Source: Buxus sempervirens (taxonomy: Eukaryota > Streptophyta > Magnoliopsida > Buxales > Buxaceae). Taken from it: DNA of 64,000 nt. Both the position numbers and the translations under genes were made by a program. Position 1 is the first letter of the stretch. The number at the start of each line of letters is the position of its first letter. Location: positions 30,494,766 to 30,558,765 of the forward strand of contig OX387184.1 in assembly GCA_947561395.2 (NCBI GenBank), in the 5' to 3' direction. Below, one piece after another: positions 13,441 to 25,310 of the stretch. The notes under the pieces were generated by a model, which was not told the DNA's origin, searched no databases, and saw nothing but the letters and a program-made list of their open reading frames with translations.

Positions 13441-14101
13441 TGTAATGCCCCGGATCCGTGTTTTTCATTAAAGATATAACACGTCTCCCAGGGGTTAGTT
13501 AAGGATCTCAATAATGGTGATCGCTGGATAATCACCCTCATTTTATATCACATCAGAGTGCACATTTAAAATTCCTATCCAGGCAAATTATAAAATCATC
13601 AAATACATCAAATGGGCCCAAATTTACTACCTTATTACAATCCCCACAAATTCAACTTAACAAGTTTAAGACCAAACAACCTGCTAGACTAAGGACGGTA
13701 GTAATAATCCTCCTCCCTATATGTGTCAGCCAGATCTACCCTCATAGGCACCTCACCACGAATATCTGAAAAACAAAACAACAACGAGGGAATGAGATAC
13801 GAATATCTCAGCGAGTGACACATGCATGCAGAAATAGTTAACACAGTTATAAGACATGCTTCGACAAATAACCAACAATAATAAACAACGTAATCCGATA
13901 ACAACACAAAACCAGGTCAATGTCATGCATATGGTTACATTGATTAATTTACATGCCAAGTAGACACTCCACACCTCCATGCACACAGTTCCGGCCTACT
14001 CAGGGTATCGGATACTCTGAAATGACGGCCTACTCAGGGTATCGTCATCCAATGCCGGCCTACTCCGGGTATCAGCACTGACAACCAGGCCTACTCAGGG
14101 G
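13441..14101 (-). mobile_element. LTR fragment, antisense (TGTAATGCCCC family)
   Basis: Begins TGTAATGCCCCGGATCC and resembles the first 650 bases of the solo LTR at 1770, including 'cctactcagggtatc' repeats at 13990-14100. It ends abruptly in the repeats where the truncated Tat 3' LTR begins, so both are cut at the same junction. Confidence 0.6.
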
Positions 14102-14766
14102 TACGTAGGGGTACATTGGATGAGGAGAGGGAACAGGCTCCCTTTTTAAAATATCCCGTAGATAGCCTACGATAGTGACTTGCATGGCATTCGAGTAAAA
14201 CAATAAAACTCTCCTCCTCTCATGGGGTCGTGCATGGAGACTCCCTTACCTTTGGAGGTCTCCATACTACCAAAAAGGAAGAAAATGCATGGAAAAGTGA
14301 GATTAACATGAATATGCCACTATGAGAAAGAACAAACATATTAACATGCTCAGAAAGTCCCCGTTTTCATATATGTAAGGTAAAAATGACCAAGAAGTGA
14401 TACCTGGTGGTTCTTGGGTGTTTGTGCAAGATGGAGACACCTCCTTGAAGCCAAAACGTAGCTGTAACCTCCTCCTTGGCAGCACCAAACACAACAGAAC
14501 TTCCACTTGCTTGGATGGAGATGGAGAGGAAGAGATAAAGGAGAGGTAATTTTGTGAGAAGCCAAGAGAGATGGAGGGGAGTGGTTCGAATGGAGGAGAT
14601 TGGAGAGGGTGGAAGAGAGCTCTTGAGAGAGAGGAGTTCGAATGGGAGCTGGTCTTGGAGAACTTGAAGTGAAGAGAAGTGGGAGAGAGAGTTGGAGAAT
14701 TCGAAAAAATGGTAGCCCCCCCTCATGTGTTGGAGAAAATTTCCTTTTTAAATCATGGAAGATGGA

Positions 14767-15236
14767 TGGTTGCCTTGGGGAGATGAAAGATGTCTTGGGA
14801 GGTGAAATGGTTGCTTGGGGAGAGGAAAGGTTTCTTGGGGAGAGGAAGGGTTGCTTGGGGAGAGGAAAGGTTGCATGGGGAGCTGAAGGGTTGCTTGGGG
14901 AGAGGAAAGGTTTCTTGGGGAGAGGAAAGGTTGCATGGGGAGCTGAAGGGTTTCTTGGGGAGAGGAAAGGTTTCTTGGGAGGTGAAAGGTGTCTTGGGGA
15001 GAGGAAGGGTTGCTTGGGGAGAGGAAAGGTTGCATGGGGAGCTGAAGGGTTTCTTGGGGAGAGGAAAGGTTTCTTGGGAGGTGAAAGGTGTCTTGGGGAG
15101 AGGAAGGGTTGCTTGGGGAGCTGAAGGGTTTCTTGGGGAGAAGAAAGGTTTCTTGGGAGGTGAAAGGTGTCTTCGGGAGAGGAAGGGTTGCTTGGGGAGA
15201 GGAAAGGTTGCATGGGAGGTGAAAGGGTTGTTTGGA
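14767..15236 (+). repeat. Purine-rich minisatellite in U3, about 20-bp units
   Basis: Tandem units of the type CTTGGGGAGAGGAAAGGTTG alternating with CATGGGGAGCTGAAGGGTT and 19-base variants. It keeps frames open on both strands, giving apparent proline-rich or glycine-rich proteins; these are repeat artefacts. The same array in the 5' LTR (35640-36075) has a different unit count. Confidence 0.85.
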
Positions 15237-15264
15237 GGTGACACATGTGAAGCACTCATTGGGT

Positions 15265-15325
15265 CCACGTGGCCTCCCATGTACACACGTGGCATCCCAT
15301 GTGAGCACTCCTTGTGCACACGTGG
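15265..15325. promoter_or_regulatory. Cluster of three G-box cores in U3
   Basis: CACGTGG occurs at about 15266, 15286 and 15319, the first within the palindrome CCACGTGG. The same cluster is present in the 5' LTR (about 36100-36180), and two ACACGTGG copies lie in the related LTR at about 36550-36580. G-box/ABRE cores are bound by plant bZIP and bHLH factors; a role here is inferred. Confidence 0.45.
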
Positions 15326-15578
15326 CATCCCATGTGGCATCGCTAAAATTCCCATAATGCCCTTAGCTTTGATTGCTCATATCTTTTCCATTCGGACTCC
15401 GATTTGAGCAAACTCAATTGCGTTGGAACCGTATCGAAGTTCTCTATTCACTGACATGGAACAAGATGGTCAATTCTCACCTGATCAAAAAGTCAAATTT
15501 TCACCCCTTAGGGTTTGACTTTCTATCTAGGGTTTGCATTCCCGACACTTCCGAGAGCGCAAAAATGAGGTGCTTACA

Positions 15579-15593
15579 GTTGCCCCTCTTTGC
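15579..15593 (-). other. Polypurine tract of the Tat/Ogre element
   Basis: On the minus strand GCAAAGAGGGGCAAC lies immediately before LTR start TGTAAGCACC. It is the same motif as at 8263 and 60439. Confidence 0.8.
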
Positions 15594-17729
15594 CGGAGTC
15601 ACTTTGCGGATGAACGGCAAAGAGAAAAAAAAAGAAACTCGTTTTTGCGCCTAGCATTTCTGTCAACATGGTCAACGAGCTTAGTCCTTTGAAGTCTTTA
15701 TGAAGAAAGGGAAGCGTCCAAATGATGTGGAGTCGCTTCCAGGCTTCGGAGTTTCCTTACCCTTTGCTTTTCAGGTTTTTGCGGGGCAACTCTTTAGCAT
15801 TTAGTTTATGTTTGAAAGAGATTAGATTGGACTTGAGCTCGCCAACCTGTTTCGGCGTTGATGCCAGGCACTTGACAATATTCTTCTTTTCTTGTTTGTT
15901 CCATTAAAGCTTTTAAGTGTCTTTAAAATTTTTTTTTTTTAAACTGTTCGGCTAGGAGATGATTTGGGAAGTGGAGAGAGTGATAGGACAGAGAGAAGAG
16001 AAGAGGAGGAGGTGCTGCTGCCGGTGAGGAGGTGCTCTCAGCGCTGTCCAGTGCTTCCAGGAGGTTCTCACACCTGCTCTACTCTAATTACAAAAGTGTA
16101 AAAGCAAAAATCACAATATGGGCCATCTTGCCCGATTAGATCTTCATTTCTGCTTATTTGTCTTCATGCCCTGTTGCTTCCTTTACCACAGCGTGCCTTG
16201 TGGTTCTCCTTCGGCATAGGGGCCTCCTTGTTTGGAGTGATTGCTACTGGTGATTAAGTAGGGACCCCTGCTTCGCGGTCTTCTCTGGCTCTTGGCATGT
16301 GTGAAGGTTCCCTTGGGGAAAACTGCCCTGCTGGGGATAAGTGGGGCCCCTTACGCCATCATTTTCCTTGTGAGGCCTTTTCCTTCTGCCCGGGTTCGAA
16401 CTCATCATCCTGCTTGTCTGAGCTCTTGTTGAGTGTGGAGGAGCTTTGCAGGGGTTCGAACTCATCATCCTGCTTGTCCGCCTTATTTCTGTGTTGCTTT
16501 TCTCCGTGAGGCCGACCTCTTCAGACTGGGTGAGGCTTGGGAGAATTGCATCCTTGATCATCATTTCTTATTGTTGGCAGGACTCCAGTGGGGTTGGTGG
16601 AGATCACCCTCCATTCGTTTGAAAGAGCTTCACTAGGGATTAGAGGAACTCGTCCTCTGTGCGTTGAATGCACACCACTGGAAATCAGGGAAGGAATATC
16701 CGCCTTCTTATTGTTGCCGTACCTATGATGGTTAGCAAGAAACAATGCATTAGTTGAGGAGTAGCTGGGGAATGCAAGCACATCTATTTTCTTTTTCTTT
16801 GCTTCAGGCCATTTTGCCCATTGCAGCTAGAGGTGGCCTCTACCAACGTTGAGAGACTCATCAACTAAGGTTAGTGGCACACTATGGTACTCAAAAACAG
16901 TTAAACAGAACAATTACAGAGAAACAAGTGTGTAAGTGTGTGTCCGTGTTTGCAATATCACAAGTAGTTTCCCAGGTCAGACAGGACTTGGAGTGCTTGG
17001 TGCTCTCAGTAGCATTGTCATCACAGGCCTCTGTGGAGTTTTCTGTTCAGGCACAATCTGCCAGCCTGGATCCTTAAGACATCATTGTCTGCTCATAGTT
17101 TGCCACTGTTACTGCCCTTTCTGTTCCTTGTTCTTCCCAATTTGGATGTGACCAGCTTTTTTTTTTTTTTTTTAACTGACCGCCTTTGTACACAGCGCCC
17201 CTTTTTCGGGTTCTCACCATGTCCGGTCCTTCCAAAACTTTGAATTCCATCATTGCCAACGAATGCGAACCTAACTGTTTGCCCTGATCATTCCTTTTGG
17301 GATCCAAAAGGTCTTAGAGATAGGACAAAATGTAGGCTTGGTCTTGGTTATGAAATAAGGGTAAGTGGCTCAAAAGGCTTAGACTTATAGGTTTATCAAG
17401 TGTGCTACTTTATTGATGGTGGGACTTACATCCTGGCTTATTTGCATTTCCATTTTTTGGTTAGGTAAGAAATTTCCCAACTTTTTCTGTTTCCTTTTCT
17501 TCCTCTTTTTTTTTTTTTTTTTTGAAGTTTTTCGGGGCATGGGTGCCCCATTTCTTCTCTTTGCTATGCCAGGAATGCCCTATTTGAGGTGTAGAACACT
17601 TGTGATGGGCTGAAAGAATTTCAAGGCTCAAAATTGTCTAACTAGGGGAGAATTTGGGGTACCTGAAGGGGTTTATGGGCTAAAGGAGGGTCAAGGATGG
17701 CCTCTCTTCATTTCCCAATTGGAACGATC
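15594..17729 (-). other. 3' untranslated region of the Tat/Ogre element
   Basis: Between the integrase stop and the polypurine tract. No conserved coding region seen on either strand. It has T-runs at 17158-17174 and 17508-17523. Unlike the other two Tat elements here, I see no DUF7745/PMD-like antisense gene in this interval. Confidence 0.6.
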
Positions 17730-19688
17730 TCAGGCATAGTACAGTTTGACTGCATCTGCATTTATCGGCTTAGGAAAAACTGCCCCGTCCATCTCTTGTA
17801 GGATGAGTGCTCCTCTAGACAAGACTTTGTGGACTACGCATGGCCCTTCGTAGTTTGGCTTGAATTTCCCTCGGTTGTCCTCTTGATGGGGAAGGATCCG
17901 TTTCAACACTAGATCTCCTACTTTGAACTGTCGTGGCTTTACCTTCTTCTTATAGGCTCGCGCTACTCTTTGCTGGTAGAGTTGGCCATGACACAAAGCC
18001 TTGATCCTTTTCTCATCCAATATCTGCAACTGGTCAAATCGGGACTCTTCCCACTCGACATCACTGATCTCGGCTTCCTTTAGAATTCTGAGTGATGGGA
18101 TTTGTATTTCTACGGGGAGGACTGCTTCCATTCCACATACCAAGGAGAACGGGGTTGCCCCAGTCGATGTCCTGATCGACGTCCGATAGGCGTGTAGTGC
18201 ATAAGGTAACTTCTCGTGCCAGTCTCTGTAGGTGACCACCATTTTCTCGAGGATCTTCTTCAGATTCTTGTTGGCAGCCTCTACTACCCCGTTCATCTTG
18301 GGTCGGTATGCTATGGAGTTCAGATGTCTGATCTTCAGATCTGTACACATCTTTTCCATGTCCTTGTTGTTCAAATTCTTTGCATTGTCTGTGATGATCG
18401 CCTCAGGTACGCCATAGCGACAGACTATGTTGTTTCTGATAAACTTGAGCACATGGGATCCCTTCACATCTACAAAGGACATGGCTTCTACCCACTTGGT
18501 AAAGTAGTCGATTGCCACTAAGATGAACCAGTGCCCATTCGAAGCCTTCGGATGGACCTGGCCTATCATATCAATCCCCCAGATGGCGAACGGCCAAGGC
18601 GACGCCATGGAATACAGTGTGTTCGGTGGTGCATGGATATTGTCGGCATAGATTTGGCATAGTTGGCACTTTCTGACATGAGCGTAGCAGTCTGCCTCCA
18701 TGGTCATCCAGTAGTAACCCATCCTTAGGATCTTCTTGGCTAGGATATGCCCGTTCATGTGTGCCCCGTACAACCCGCCATGGACTTCCTCAATTAGCTT
18801 CTGAGCCTCGTCTTCTTTGACACATAGCAATAGCCAATCATTGTATGATTTTTTGTACACTCTACCTCCACTATAGAAAAATTGCCCTGCCAACCTCTGA
18901 ATGGTTCGCTTCTCTGCAGTTGTGGCACTTTCTGGCAAGGTCCTTTCCCTTAGATATCTCTCAATGTCCGCATACCAAGGTTCTCCTTCGAGAGCGAGTT
19001 TCTCAATGCTAAAACAATAGACGGGATAACGCCGAATCTCTATCCCCAAGGGTTGCACCCAGGTGTTATCAATGACGGTGGCCATTGACGCCAATGTTGC
19101 TAGCGCGTCTGCAAACCGATTCCCGTCACATGGCATGTAGTCAAAGGTCACACTTTCAAATTGCTTTTCTAATTCTTTGACCAACTCTTGGTATGGTACC
19201 AACTTTGCATCTCGGGTTCTCCAATCTCCCATAACTTGATGAATGATGAGACCTGAGTCACCGAACACCTTCAGCTCTTGTATGCGCATTTCAATTGCTG
19301 CCCGCAAACCTAACACACATGCCTCATACTCAGCCATGTTGCTAGTGCAATCGAACATAAGTTTTGCTGCTATTGGGTGGTGGACACCATCTGGGGAGAT
19401 TAGTACTGCTCCAATTCCTTTTCCATTTACATTGACTGCCCCATCAAAGAACATCTGCCGTTTGGTTTCTTCTGTATCCTTTGCAGATTCTGTGCACATC
19501 ACATCTTCGTCCGGGAAGTGAGTCAAGAGTGGTTTGTAATCAGGTAGGGGATGCTCTGCCAAGTGATCCGCCACTGCTTGCCCCTTTATCTCCTTTCTAG
19601 TTGTGTAGACGATATCATATTCTGATAAAAGCACTTGCCACTTGGCGACCCTACCCGTGGAGATCGGCTTTTCAAAAATATACTTCAA
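17730..19688 (-). pseudogene. pol: pol: RNase H end, archaeal-type RNase H, integrase
   Basis: A 652-residue open stretch. Residues 1-60 finish the RT-linked RNase H ('KYIFEKPISTGRVAKWQ'). About 75-205 is the second, archaeal-type RNase H ('FFDGAVNVNGKGIGAVLISP', 'AEYEACVLGLRAA', 'ADALATLAS'), a hallmark of the Tat lineage. About 270-345 is the integrase zinc domain (HxxxxxxxxH and CQLC). The integrase core shows GID, TDN and VVEAANK as its D, D, E residues. The C-terminal part ('LVLKRILPHQEDNRGKFKPNYEGP') resembles the family's DNA-binding end. It is in the same frame as all upstream pol segments, separated by the TAG at 19755-19757. The reading frame is intact here, but the full polyprotein is broken. 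Confidence 0.9.
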
Positions 19689-19754
19689 CGGATCGAGATT
19701 TGAAATCAGTAGGACTGTGTGACTTAGTAGATAGTGCCGAAGCTTCTGAGCTGC

Positions 19755-20237
19755 CTAGACCAGGGCGCAACACGTCTTTTCAAGTATCGTGTATCTGACC
19801 TCAAAGTTGGTAAACTTCTTGCTCAGGTAGTAGATAGCTTGTTCTTTTCTTCCGTTCTCATCGTGTTGCCCTAGCACGCATCCTACAGCCGTCTCCGAGA
19901 CTGTCAGATACATGATCAAGGGTCGTCCCGGAACCGGTGGTACCAACGTCGGTGGACTCATCAGATAAGCCTTGATCTTGTCAAATGCTACTTGGCAGTC
20001 CTCATTCCAAACCACAGGGTTATCCTTTTTCAGCAGCTTGAATATAGGCTCACACACGGGAGTCATCTGTGCGATGAATCTACTGATGTATTGCAGTCTG
20101 CCCAGGAACCCTCTCACTTCCTTTTCTGTCGAAGGCGGTGGCATTTCCAGAATCGCCTTGGCCTTGGCAGGATCAACCTCAATTCCACGCTTGCCTACTA
20201 TGAATCCGAGCAGTTTGCCTGAAGTGACTCCAAACAC
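19755..20237 (-). pseudogene. pol: pol: RT thumb and RNase H segment
   Basis: Same frame as its neighbours. It starts after the TGA at 20256-20258, with 'CVFGVTSGKLLGFIVGKRGI' marking the RT fingers/palm end, then the connection 'FLGRLQYISRFIAQMTP' and the RNase H beginning 'RPLIMYLTVSETAVGCVLGQ'. It ends at TAG (19755-19757) within 'CCALV-AAQKLRHYL', where the family has tryptophan, so this is a point nonsense change. Confidence 0.85.
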
Positions 20238-20255
20238 ACACTTGTTTGGGTTGAG

Positions 20256-20507
20256 TCAGAGCTTGTGTTCCCTGAGTCTGTCAAACACTTTTCCGAGATT
20301 TACCAAGTGGTCCTCTTCCTCCTTTGACTTTGCTATCATGTCGTCCACATACACTTCCATATCTTTGTGCATCATGTCGTGGAACAACAAGGTCATTGCA
20401 CGCTGGTATGTAGCACCCGCATTCTTCAGTCCAAATGGCATCACACGGTAGCAGTAGGTGCCCCTGTGCGTGATGAAAGATGTCTTCTCCATATCCTCAG
20501 GTGCCAT
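20256..20507 (-). pseudogene. pol: pol: RT palm with YVDD catalytic motif
   Basis: Contains 'FGLKNAGATYQRAM' and 'YVDDMIAKSK', the RT active-site loop. It is bounded by TAG at 20514-20516, in the family's conserved 'GYNQI' position, and by TGA at 20256-20258 after 'REHKL', where Arg is usual. Both look like single-base nonsense changes. Confidence 0.88.
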
Positions 20508-20513
20508 CCTTAT

Positions 20514-21980
20514 CTAGTTGTAACCAGAAAAGCCGTCCATGAAAGAGAACATTGAATGCGTGGCTGTATTATCGACCAATACGTCTATGTGTGGCAACGG
20601 GAAGTCATCCTTTGGGCTTGCTCTATTCAAATCTCGGTAGTCCACACACATCCTAACCTTCTCGTCTTTCTTGGGAACTGGGACAATGTTGGCCAGCCAC
20701 TCAGGGTAGTGAGTTACTTGTAAAAATCCGGCATCCAATTGCTTGGCAACCTCTTCCTTAATCTTCAGGGCCCATTCCGGTTTCGTGCGCCTAAGCTTCT
20801 GCTTCACAGGGATTGCCTCAGACTTTGTCGGTAACCGGTGCACAACCAAGTCCGTGTCTAACCCGGGCATATCTTCGTATGACCATGCAAACACATCAGA
20901 ATAAGATTTCAGAAAATCAATCATCTGTTTTCTCAATAATTGTGACAGTTTTTTACCAATTTGGAGTATCCTTGGTTGTGCCATGTCACCTATGTCAATT
21001 GGCTCTGTTTCCTCGATATTTGCCTGGAGACCCTTTTCATGTCTTTCCAATGCAAGTTGGATTTCGAGCGGGGTATCCCATGATTCATCGTCGTCCTCAT
21101 GCTCGAAAGGCTCACAGGGGACGATGTTTGAATCTCCTTGCTGCGATGGGCTGGTGTCGCGATCTGACCTGTTGAGTCCTTGCTCGTTTTCAAGATTGGA
21201 CACTGGCCCATGCTCTTCATTTATTGCTGCCATTTGCATTGGCTTTTCAATTTCTTTTTGTTCTTTTTGTTCTTTTTGTTCCATTATGGCAATCCTATTA
21301 TCTATCCCGTGCCCCAGCTCCTCCGGGTGTGCGTCGGGATTGACACTAAGGTTGCGATGCTTATTTTTGTTATTTTCATTTCTAAACAGATGCAAATAAT
21401 AGAAAGAGTTCAGATATTCATTAAAAAGTTCAGCAGTAGCTACAACAGAAATTTCAGAGGTGACAGAAACCCCCTTGAAAGTATTAGCCCTGCTAGTTGC
21501 AAAAGGTTTGGCGCTCCAATTCTTCAGTGGTGCCTGGTTTTCCTTGTTGATAACAGCTGCCTTCTGCAGTTCCTCTGCCAGTATCATGTTGGTGCTCTTG
21601 TCAGCTGAAATGTAGATGGGATCATTAATCGAGCCTCCGATTGGGATATAGGGAGGTGGAGGAGGCGACCTTGGCCTACGGGTTGGAGTCCCTGAGCTGT
21701 CTTGCCCTTCCATCATGCAGATGTACATGACAGGACCTTCCTCCTCTTTGGATTCTTCGATGGGAGCAGGTGGCGGTGCTTCAACTGCAGTTACAGGTGA
21801 GACTAGTATTCCCTCAAGGATGAACGGCTCTTCTGGTGGAGGGAAGGCCACGGTGACTTCATCTGTAGATTCCAAAGTGACCAATGTCGGCAGATTACCT
21901 GGTGATCCTTCAAGCGCCAATGGGTCTACTTCCACTGCATTTTCGATCATTTCTAGGGTTGGCGGCTCTTCCCAAAGCAT
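20514..21980 (-). pseudogene. pol: pol: linker and RT N-terminal part
   Basis: The first 300 residues are low-complexity, acidic and proline-rich linker without a recognised domain. RT begins near residue 330: 'FAWSYEDMPGLDTDLVVHRL', 'EWLANIVPVPKKDEKVRMCV', 'DYRDLNRASPKDDFPLPHID'. It is continuous in frame with the upstream gag-protease segment across a TAA at 22047-22049. Ogre elements are known to have a stop or spliced intron between protease and RT, so that TAA could be an original feature rather than decay. Confidence 0.85.
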
Positions 21981-22046
21981 TTGTGCTAGTCCTTGCAGAT
22001 AGTCCTCTTCCGTATCTGGGGTGTCCTCGAACTCGTCGCCCCATCC

Positions 22047-25000
22047 TTATGGAATGATGTTCTTGAGGGACTGAGCCGCTTCACACTCCATATTGGTGAA
22101 GTGATGGTACAACTCACCATGCACGTAGATCGGCCAATGCGAATCCCTACCTTCAGCTCTAGCTCTTTTCCTTTCTGCGAGGTTCCTGAAAAGTCGTGCA
22201 TAGTCCTCTGGTTGCAGCTTAAATCCAAGTCCGAATCCCACAGTTTGCTCACAAGGCTGGACAGCTGTTGTGATGCCCTGTTTGTACCTGCCCAGTCCTT
22301 CACCAGCTCGGAGACCCCAGTCTGCACACTCTACTGCGCCAAACATGGTTACCCTTTTCTTCTTGGGAAGTCTCTGCCCTTTCTTGGATGCCGGGATCTG
22401 ATTCACTTGCACCATTTCCACAGCTTGGAAACTAAGTGCGTTGGGTAATTCATAGTCGACATAGGGCATTCCGACCCTCTCAAATTCACGGTGATCTTCA
22501 GCATACACTGTTATCAGCTCATTGCCAAAAATGAACCGCACCATCCTATGCAAGGAGGAAGGCACAGCCCCTGCCTGATGTAACCAAGGCCTCCCGATCA
22601 ATAGGTTGAAGGACGAGTTGATATCCATTAGTTCAAAGTCCATGGTGAAGGGCCTTTCCGCAATCAAAACCGCCAAAGTGACCTCCCCCAGTGACTCTCT
22701 CCTGGCATTGTCAAAGCCCCTGACATTATGCCCGCTTGGCTTGATCATGGAAGGGCTCAACTGCAGACTATGGAAGGTTCTCATCGGGCATATGTTCAGA
22801 GCTGACCCATTGTCGATCATGGCACGCTTTACAATGAGGTCAACACACTTCACCATTATGTAGAGCGGCTCTGTGTGGTTGCACCCTTCAGGTGGCAGGT
22901 CCATTGTAGAGAAGGAAATTGCCTGAGGTGCCATGATTACTGACACTACTGCCCCTAACTGCTCAGGGTCAATGCTCTCTGGGACATGTGCGTCACCCAG
23001 AACCCTCATCAATACTGCCCGATGCTTTTCTGAGTCAATCAGAAGCCACATGATGGAAATTTGGGCCGGCACTTTGTTAAAATGCTGGAGCAGATCGTAC
23101 TCGGGTGCATAAAAACTGTGGTACAAGTCTGTGATCTCTTCCTCCGTGGCCTTTCCCTTTCTCTTGAGGGTCTGTGGCAATTCCGTAGCCATTTCCTTCC
23201 CCTTTTCCTTCTTCCTTTCCTCTTCAGTTGCTCCTCCCTCTGGTGCAGGTGGAGGGTCTGTGTTAACGTATCGGCCGGATCGGGTGATTCGGTCGATTTC
23301 TGCATTGAGGGTGATGGTGGTGGAGGGGTGGTAAAGTGGTTGAGTAGGGTATAGCGGTGGTACGGCATTGTAGGAAGGTGGTTCTAATTTGAGTTGTGAG
23401 AGGTTGAGGGTGAGTGGTTCAAATGAAAGTGAGAATGGGTCCTGTGGAGGTGAATCCATGATGTCGTGGATGCTGAGGGTGGACGGATTGGTGAGGGGGG
23501 TTGGGTAAAAGAAGTCTTGGTCTTCAGGTGGGTGGAAGTGCACCAGAGGGAAGCTGGTATGGGATTCATCGCCCTCCTCTTCAACGTAGTTCACTGTCTT
23601 ACTCGCCCTTGCTGACGTTTCTTCTGAGTCTGCATCGTCGGATTCATCTAAGCTCTCATATAGTTCAGGCGGGTTTGCGAGTTCAGGAATAGCTGGCGGC
23701 TCATCCTCTCCTGCACCGTGAGGGTGATTGAGCCAATCCCGTATGTCATATGAGAAGGGGACAGGACTGGACTCAAGTGATGATGAGTCAGAAGAGTACA
23801 CTGGATGTAGGTTTGCCTCTGACGTCGCCGACATGTACTCTGGCGGCCATGCAGTAGACAACTGGGGAGGTACCCTTGAACTATCCACTGATTCGTTTGA
23901 GAGTTGAGGTCCGTCTTGGATCTGGAGTCCATTGGAACTACCCGCTCCTTCTCTACGTGAAGGGGACGGAGAGTCGCTAATCCACCCACACTGCATTGGT
24001 TTCCACGGCCCAATGACTTCTTCACTGCTCTGGGGTTCATCTTTGATAGCATGGACATAGCTGTCTAAATTCTCCTTAGGCATCTGGAGGTGCACCTTTA
24101 CGGTCTGTCCTGGCTGCCCAATCAGCACTGAAGGGTCAAACTGCCTGGTGCCTCGATCACTGCTCACTTGATTCGTTGTCTTGCTAGTGGAGGCCTTCGT
24201 GTGATCGGGGAGAGGATTGGTGGTCACTCCGGCTGCTGGAGTTTGAGCTGGTGGGGCCGGGGGGTCAATCGTGATACGTTTGCTATCAATCAAGTCCTGG
24301 ATATCATGCCTTAAGTCCCAACACCGATTAGTGTGGTGCCCTAGAGCACCGAAATGGTACTCGCACCGTTCCGCCGCATTGTAGCTTCTGGCATTGACCA
24401 ATCTGGGGTTCGGGGGTTTGACTTGCAAGTATCCCTTCTTCAGCAAAGTAGGCAGTAACTCTGTTGGTGCGTATGGGAGTGGAGTGAAAACCCGCTTCAT
24501 CCTAGCTTCCATTTCTTCTCTTGTCCTTCTCATCCCTTGGTAGGCGGCCTGCCCGGTTCCTTGGGGTTCCACTGCTTCTGGTCTTTGGGAGAAGTGGTGG
24601 GGCTGTGCCGGGTACACGTAGTTCATGGCTTGCTGTTCCTGCCTCCTGGGCTCTTGCCCCTGGTTTCTGCTAGTTTGCCCAGTCACAGGCCTTCTTGGTG
24701 GGGCACTCTGTCCACTGCCATCTATCTTTCCGGCTCTTACTGCATCTTCAATCCGATCTGCCGTCAGGATCAAGTCATTGAAATTCGACGTGCTCTGCCC
24801 CAGCAGCAGAGTGAAGAAGGGCTGACCCAATGACGCAATGAACAACGACGTCATCTCTTGCTCCAGCAAAGGTGGCTGCACTAATGCTGCCAGCTCCTTC
24901 CAGCGCTTGGCATATTCTCTCATTGATTCCTGGCTCTTCTTAGCCAACCTATGCAATTCTGCCCTAGTCTGCACAATCTGACTGTTCAGGCGATATTGCT

Positions 25001-25310
25001 GAATGAAGACAGCTGCCAAATCGTTCCATGTCTTGATCTTGGCCTTGTCCAAACTCAGGAACCAGGAGTAAGCGGCCCCAGTCAATGACTTCTGGAAGAA
25101 CTGCACCATGATCCGTTCTTCCTTAGCGTACTGACACATGTCGCCTGAGTACGACCTCAAGTGGTTTAGTGGGCACCCGGTGCCATCGAACTGGTGTAAC
25201 TCAGGGCACTTGAACTTGGCCGGGAGTTGGATGTCTGAAAAGAAGCAGAGGCTTTCCAGGGTAGCCTCACTCTGCACTGTGCTTGGTTGGAGCTGTTTGA
25301 GCTGTACCAA
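22047..25310 (-). pseudogene. gag-pro: gag-protease with G-patch
   Basis: An open stretch of 1,087 residues. Gag capsid region at about 35-190 ('FFQKSLTGAAYSWFLSLD', 'LAAVFIQQYRLN', 'SMREYAKRWKELA'). A zinc-knuckle-like CxxH...GHxxxxC motif is near 315-330 ('CEYHFGALGHHTNRC'). A long Pro/Ser/Asp-rich part follows. The aspartic protease is near 835 with 'MIDNGSALNICP' and the later 'LLIGRPWL'; the active site reads DNG rather than D[S/T]G. A G-patch-like 'WGLRAGEGLGRYKQG' is near 990. The start codon is absent: the true N-terminus lies upstream in another frame, so a one-base frameshift near 25300 is inferred. Confidence 0.87.

Larger units (their letters stand above)
14102..15578 (-). mobile_element. 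3' LTR of the Tat/Ogre element, truncated
   Basis: Sense start TGTAAGCACC at 15578, directly after the polypurine tract. It is nearly identical to 34964-36429 of the 5' LTR. The remaining LTR portion (equivalent to 33243-34963) is absent; the sequence jumps at 14101 into an unrelated LTR fragment. Confidence 0.85.

Noticed and set aside
14350-15355. Long frames on both strands encoding proline-rich ('SPRHLSPPKKPF') or glycine-rich proteins
   Set aside because: They run through the 20-bp purine minisatellite, open in several frames at once, and recur in the second LTR; not genes.
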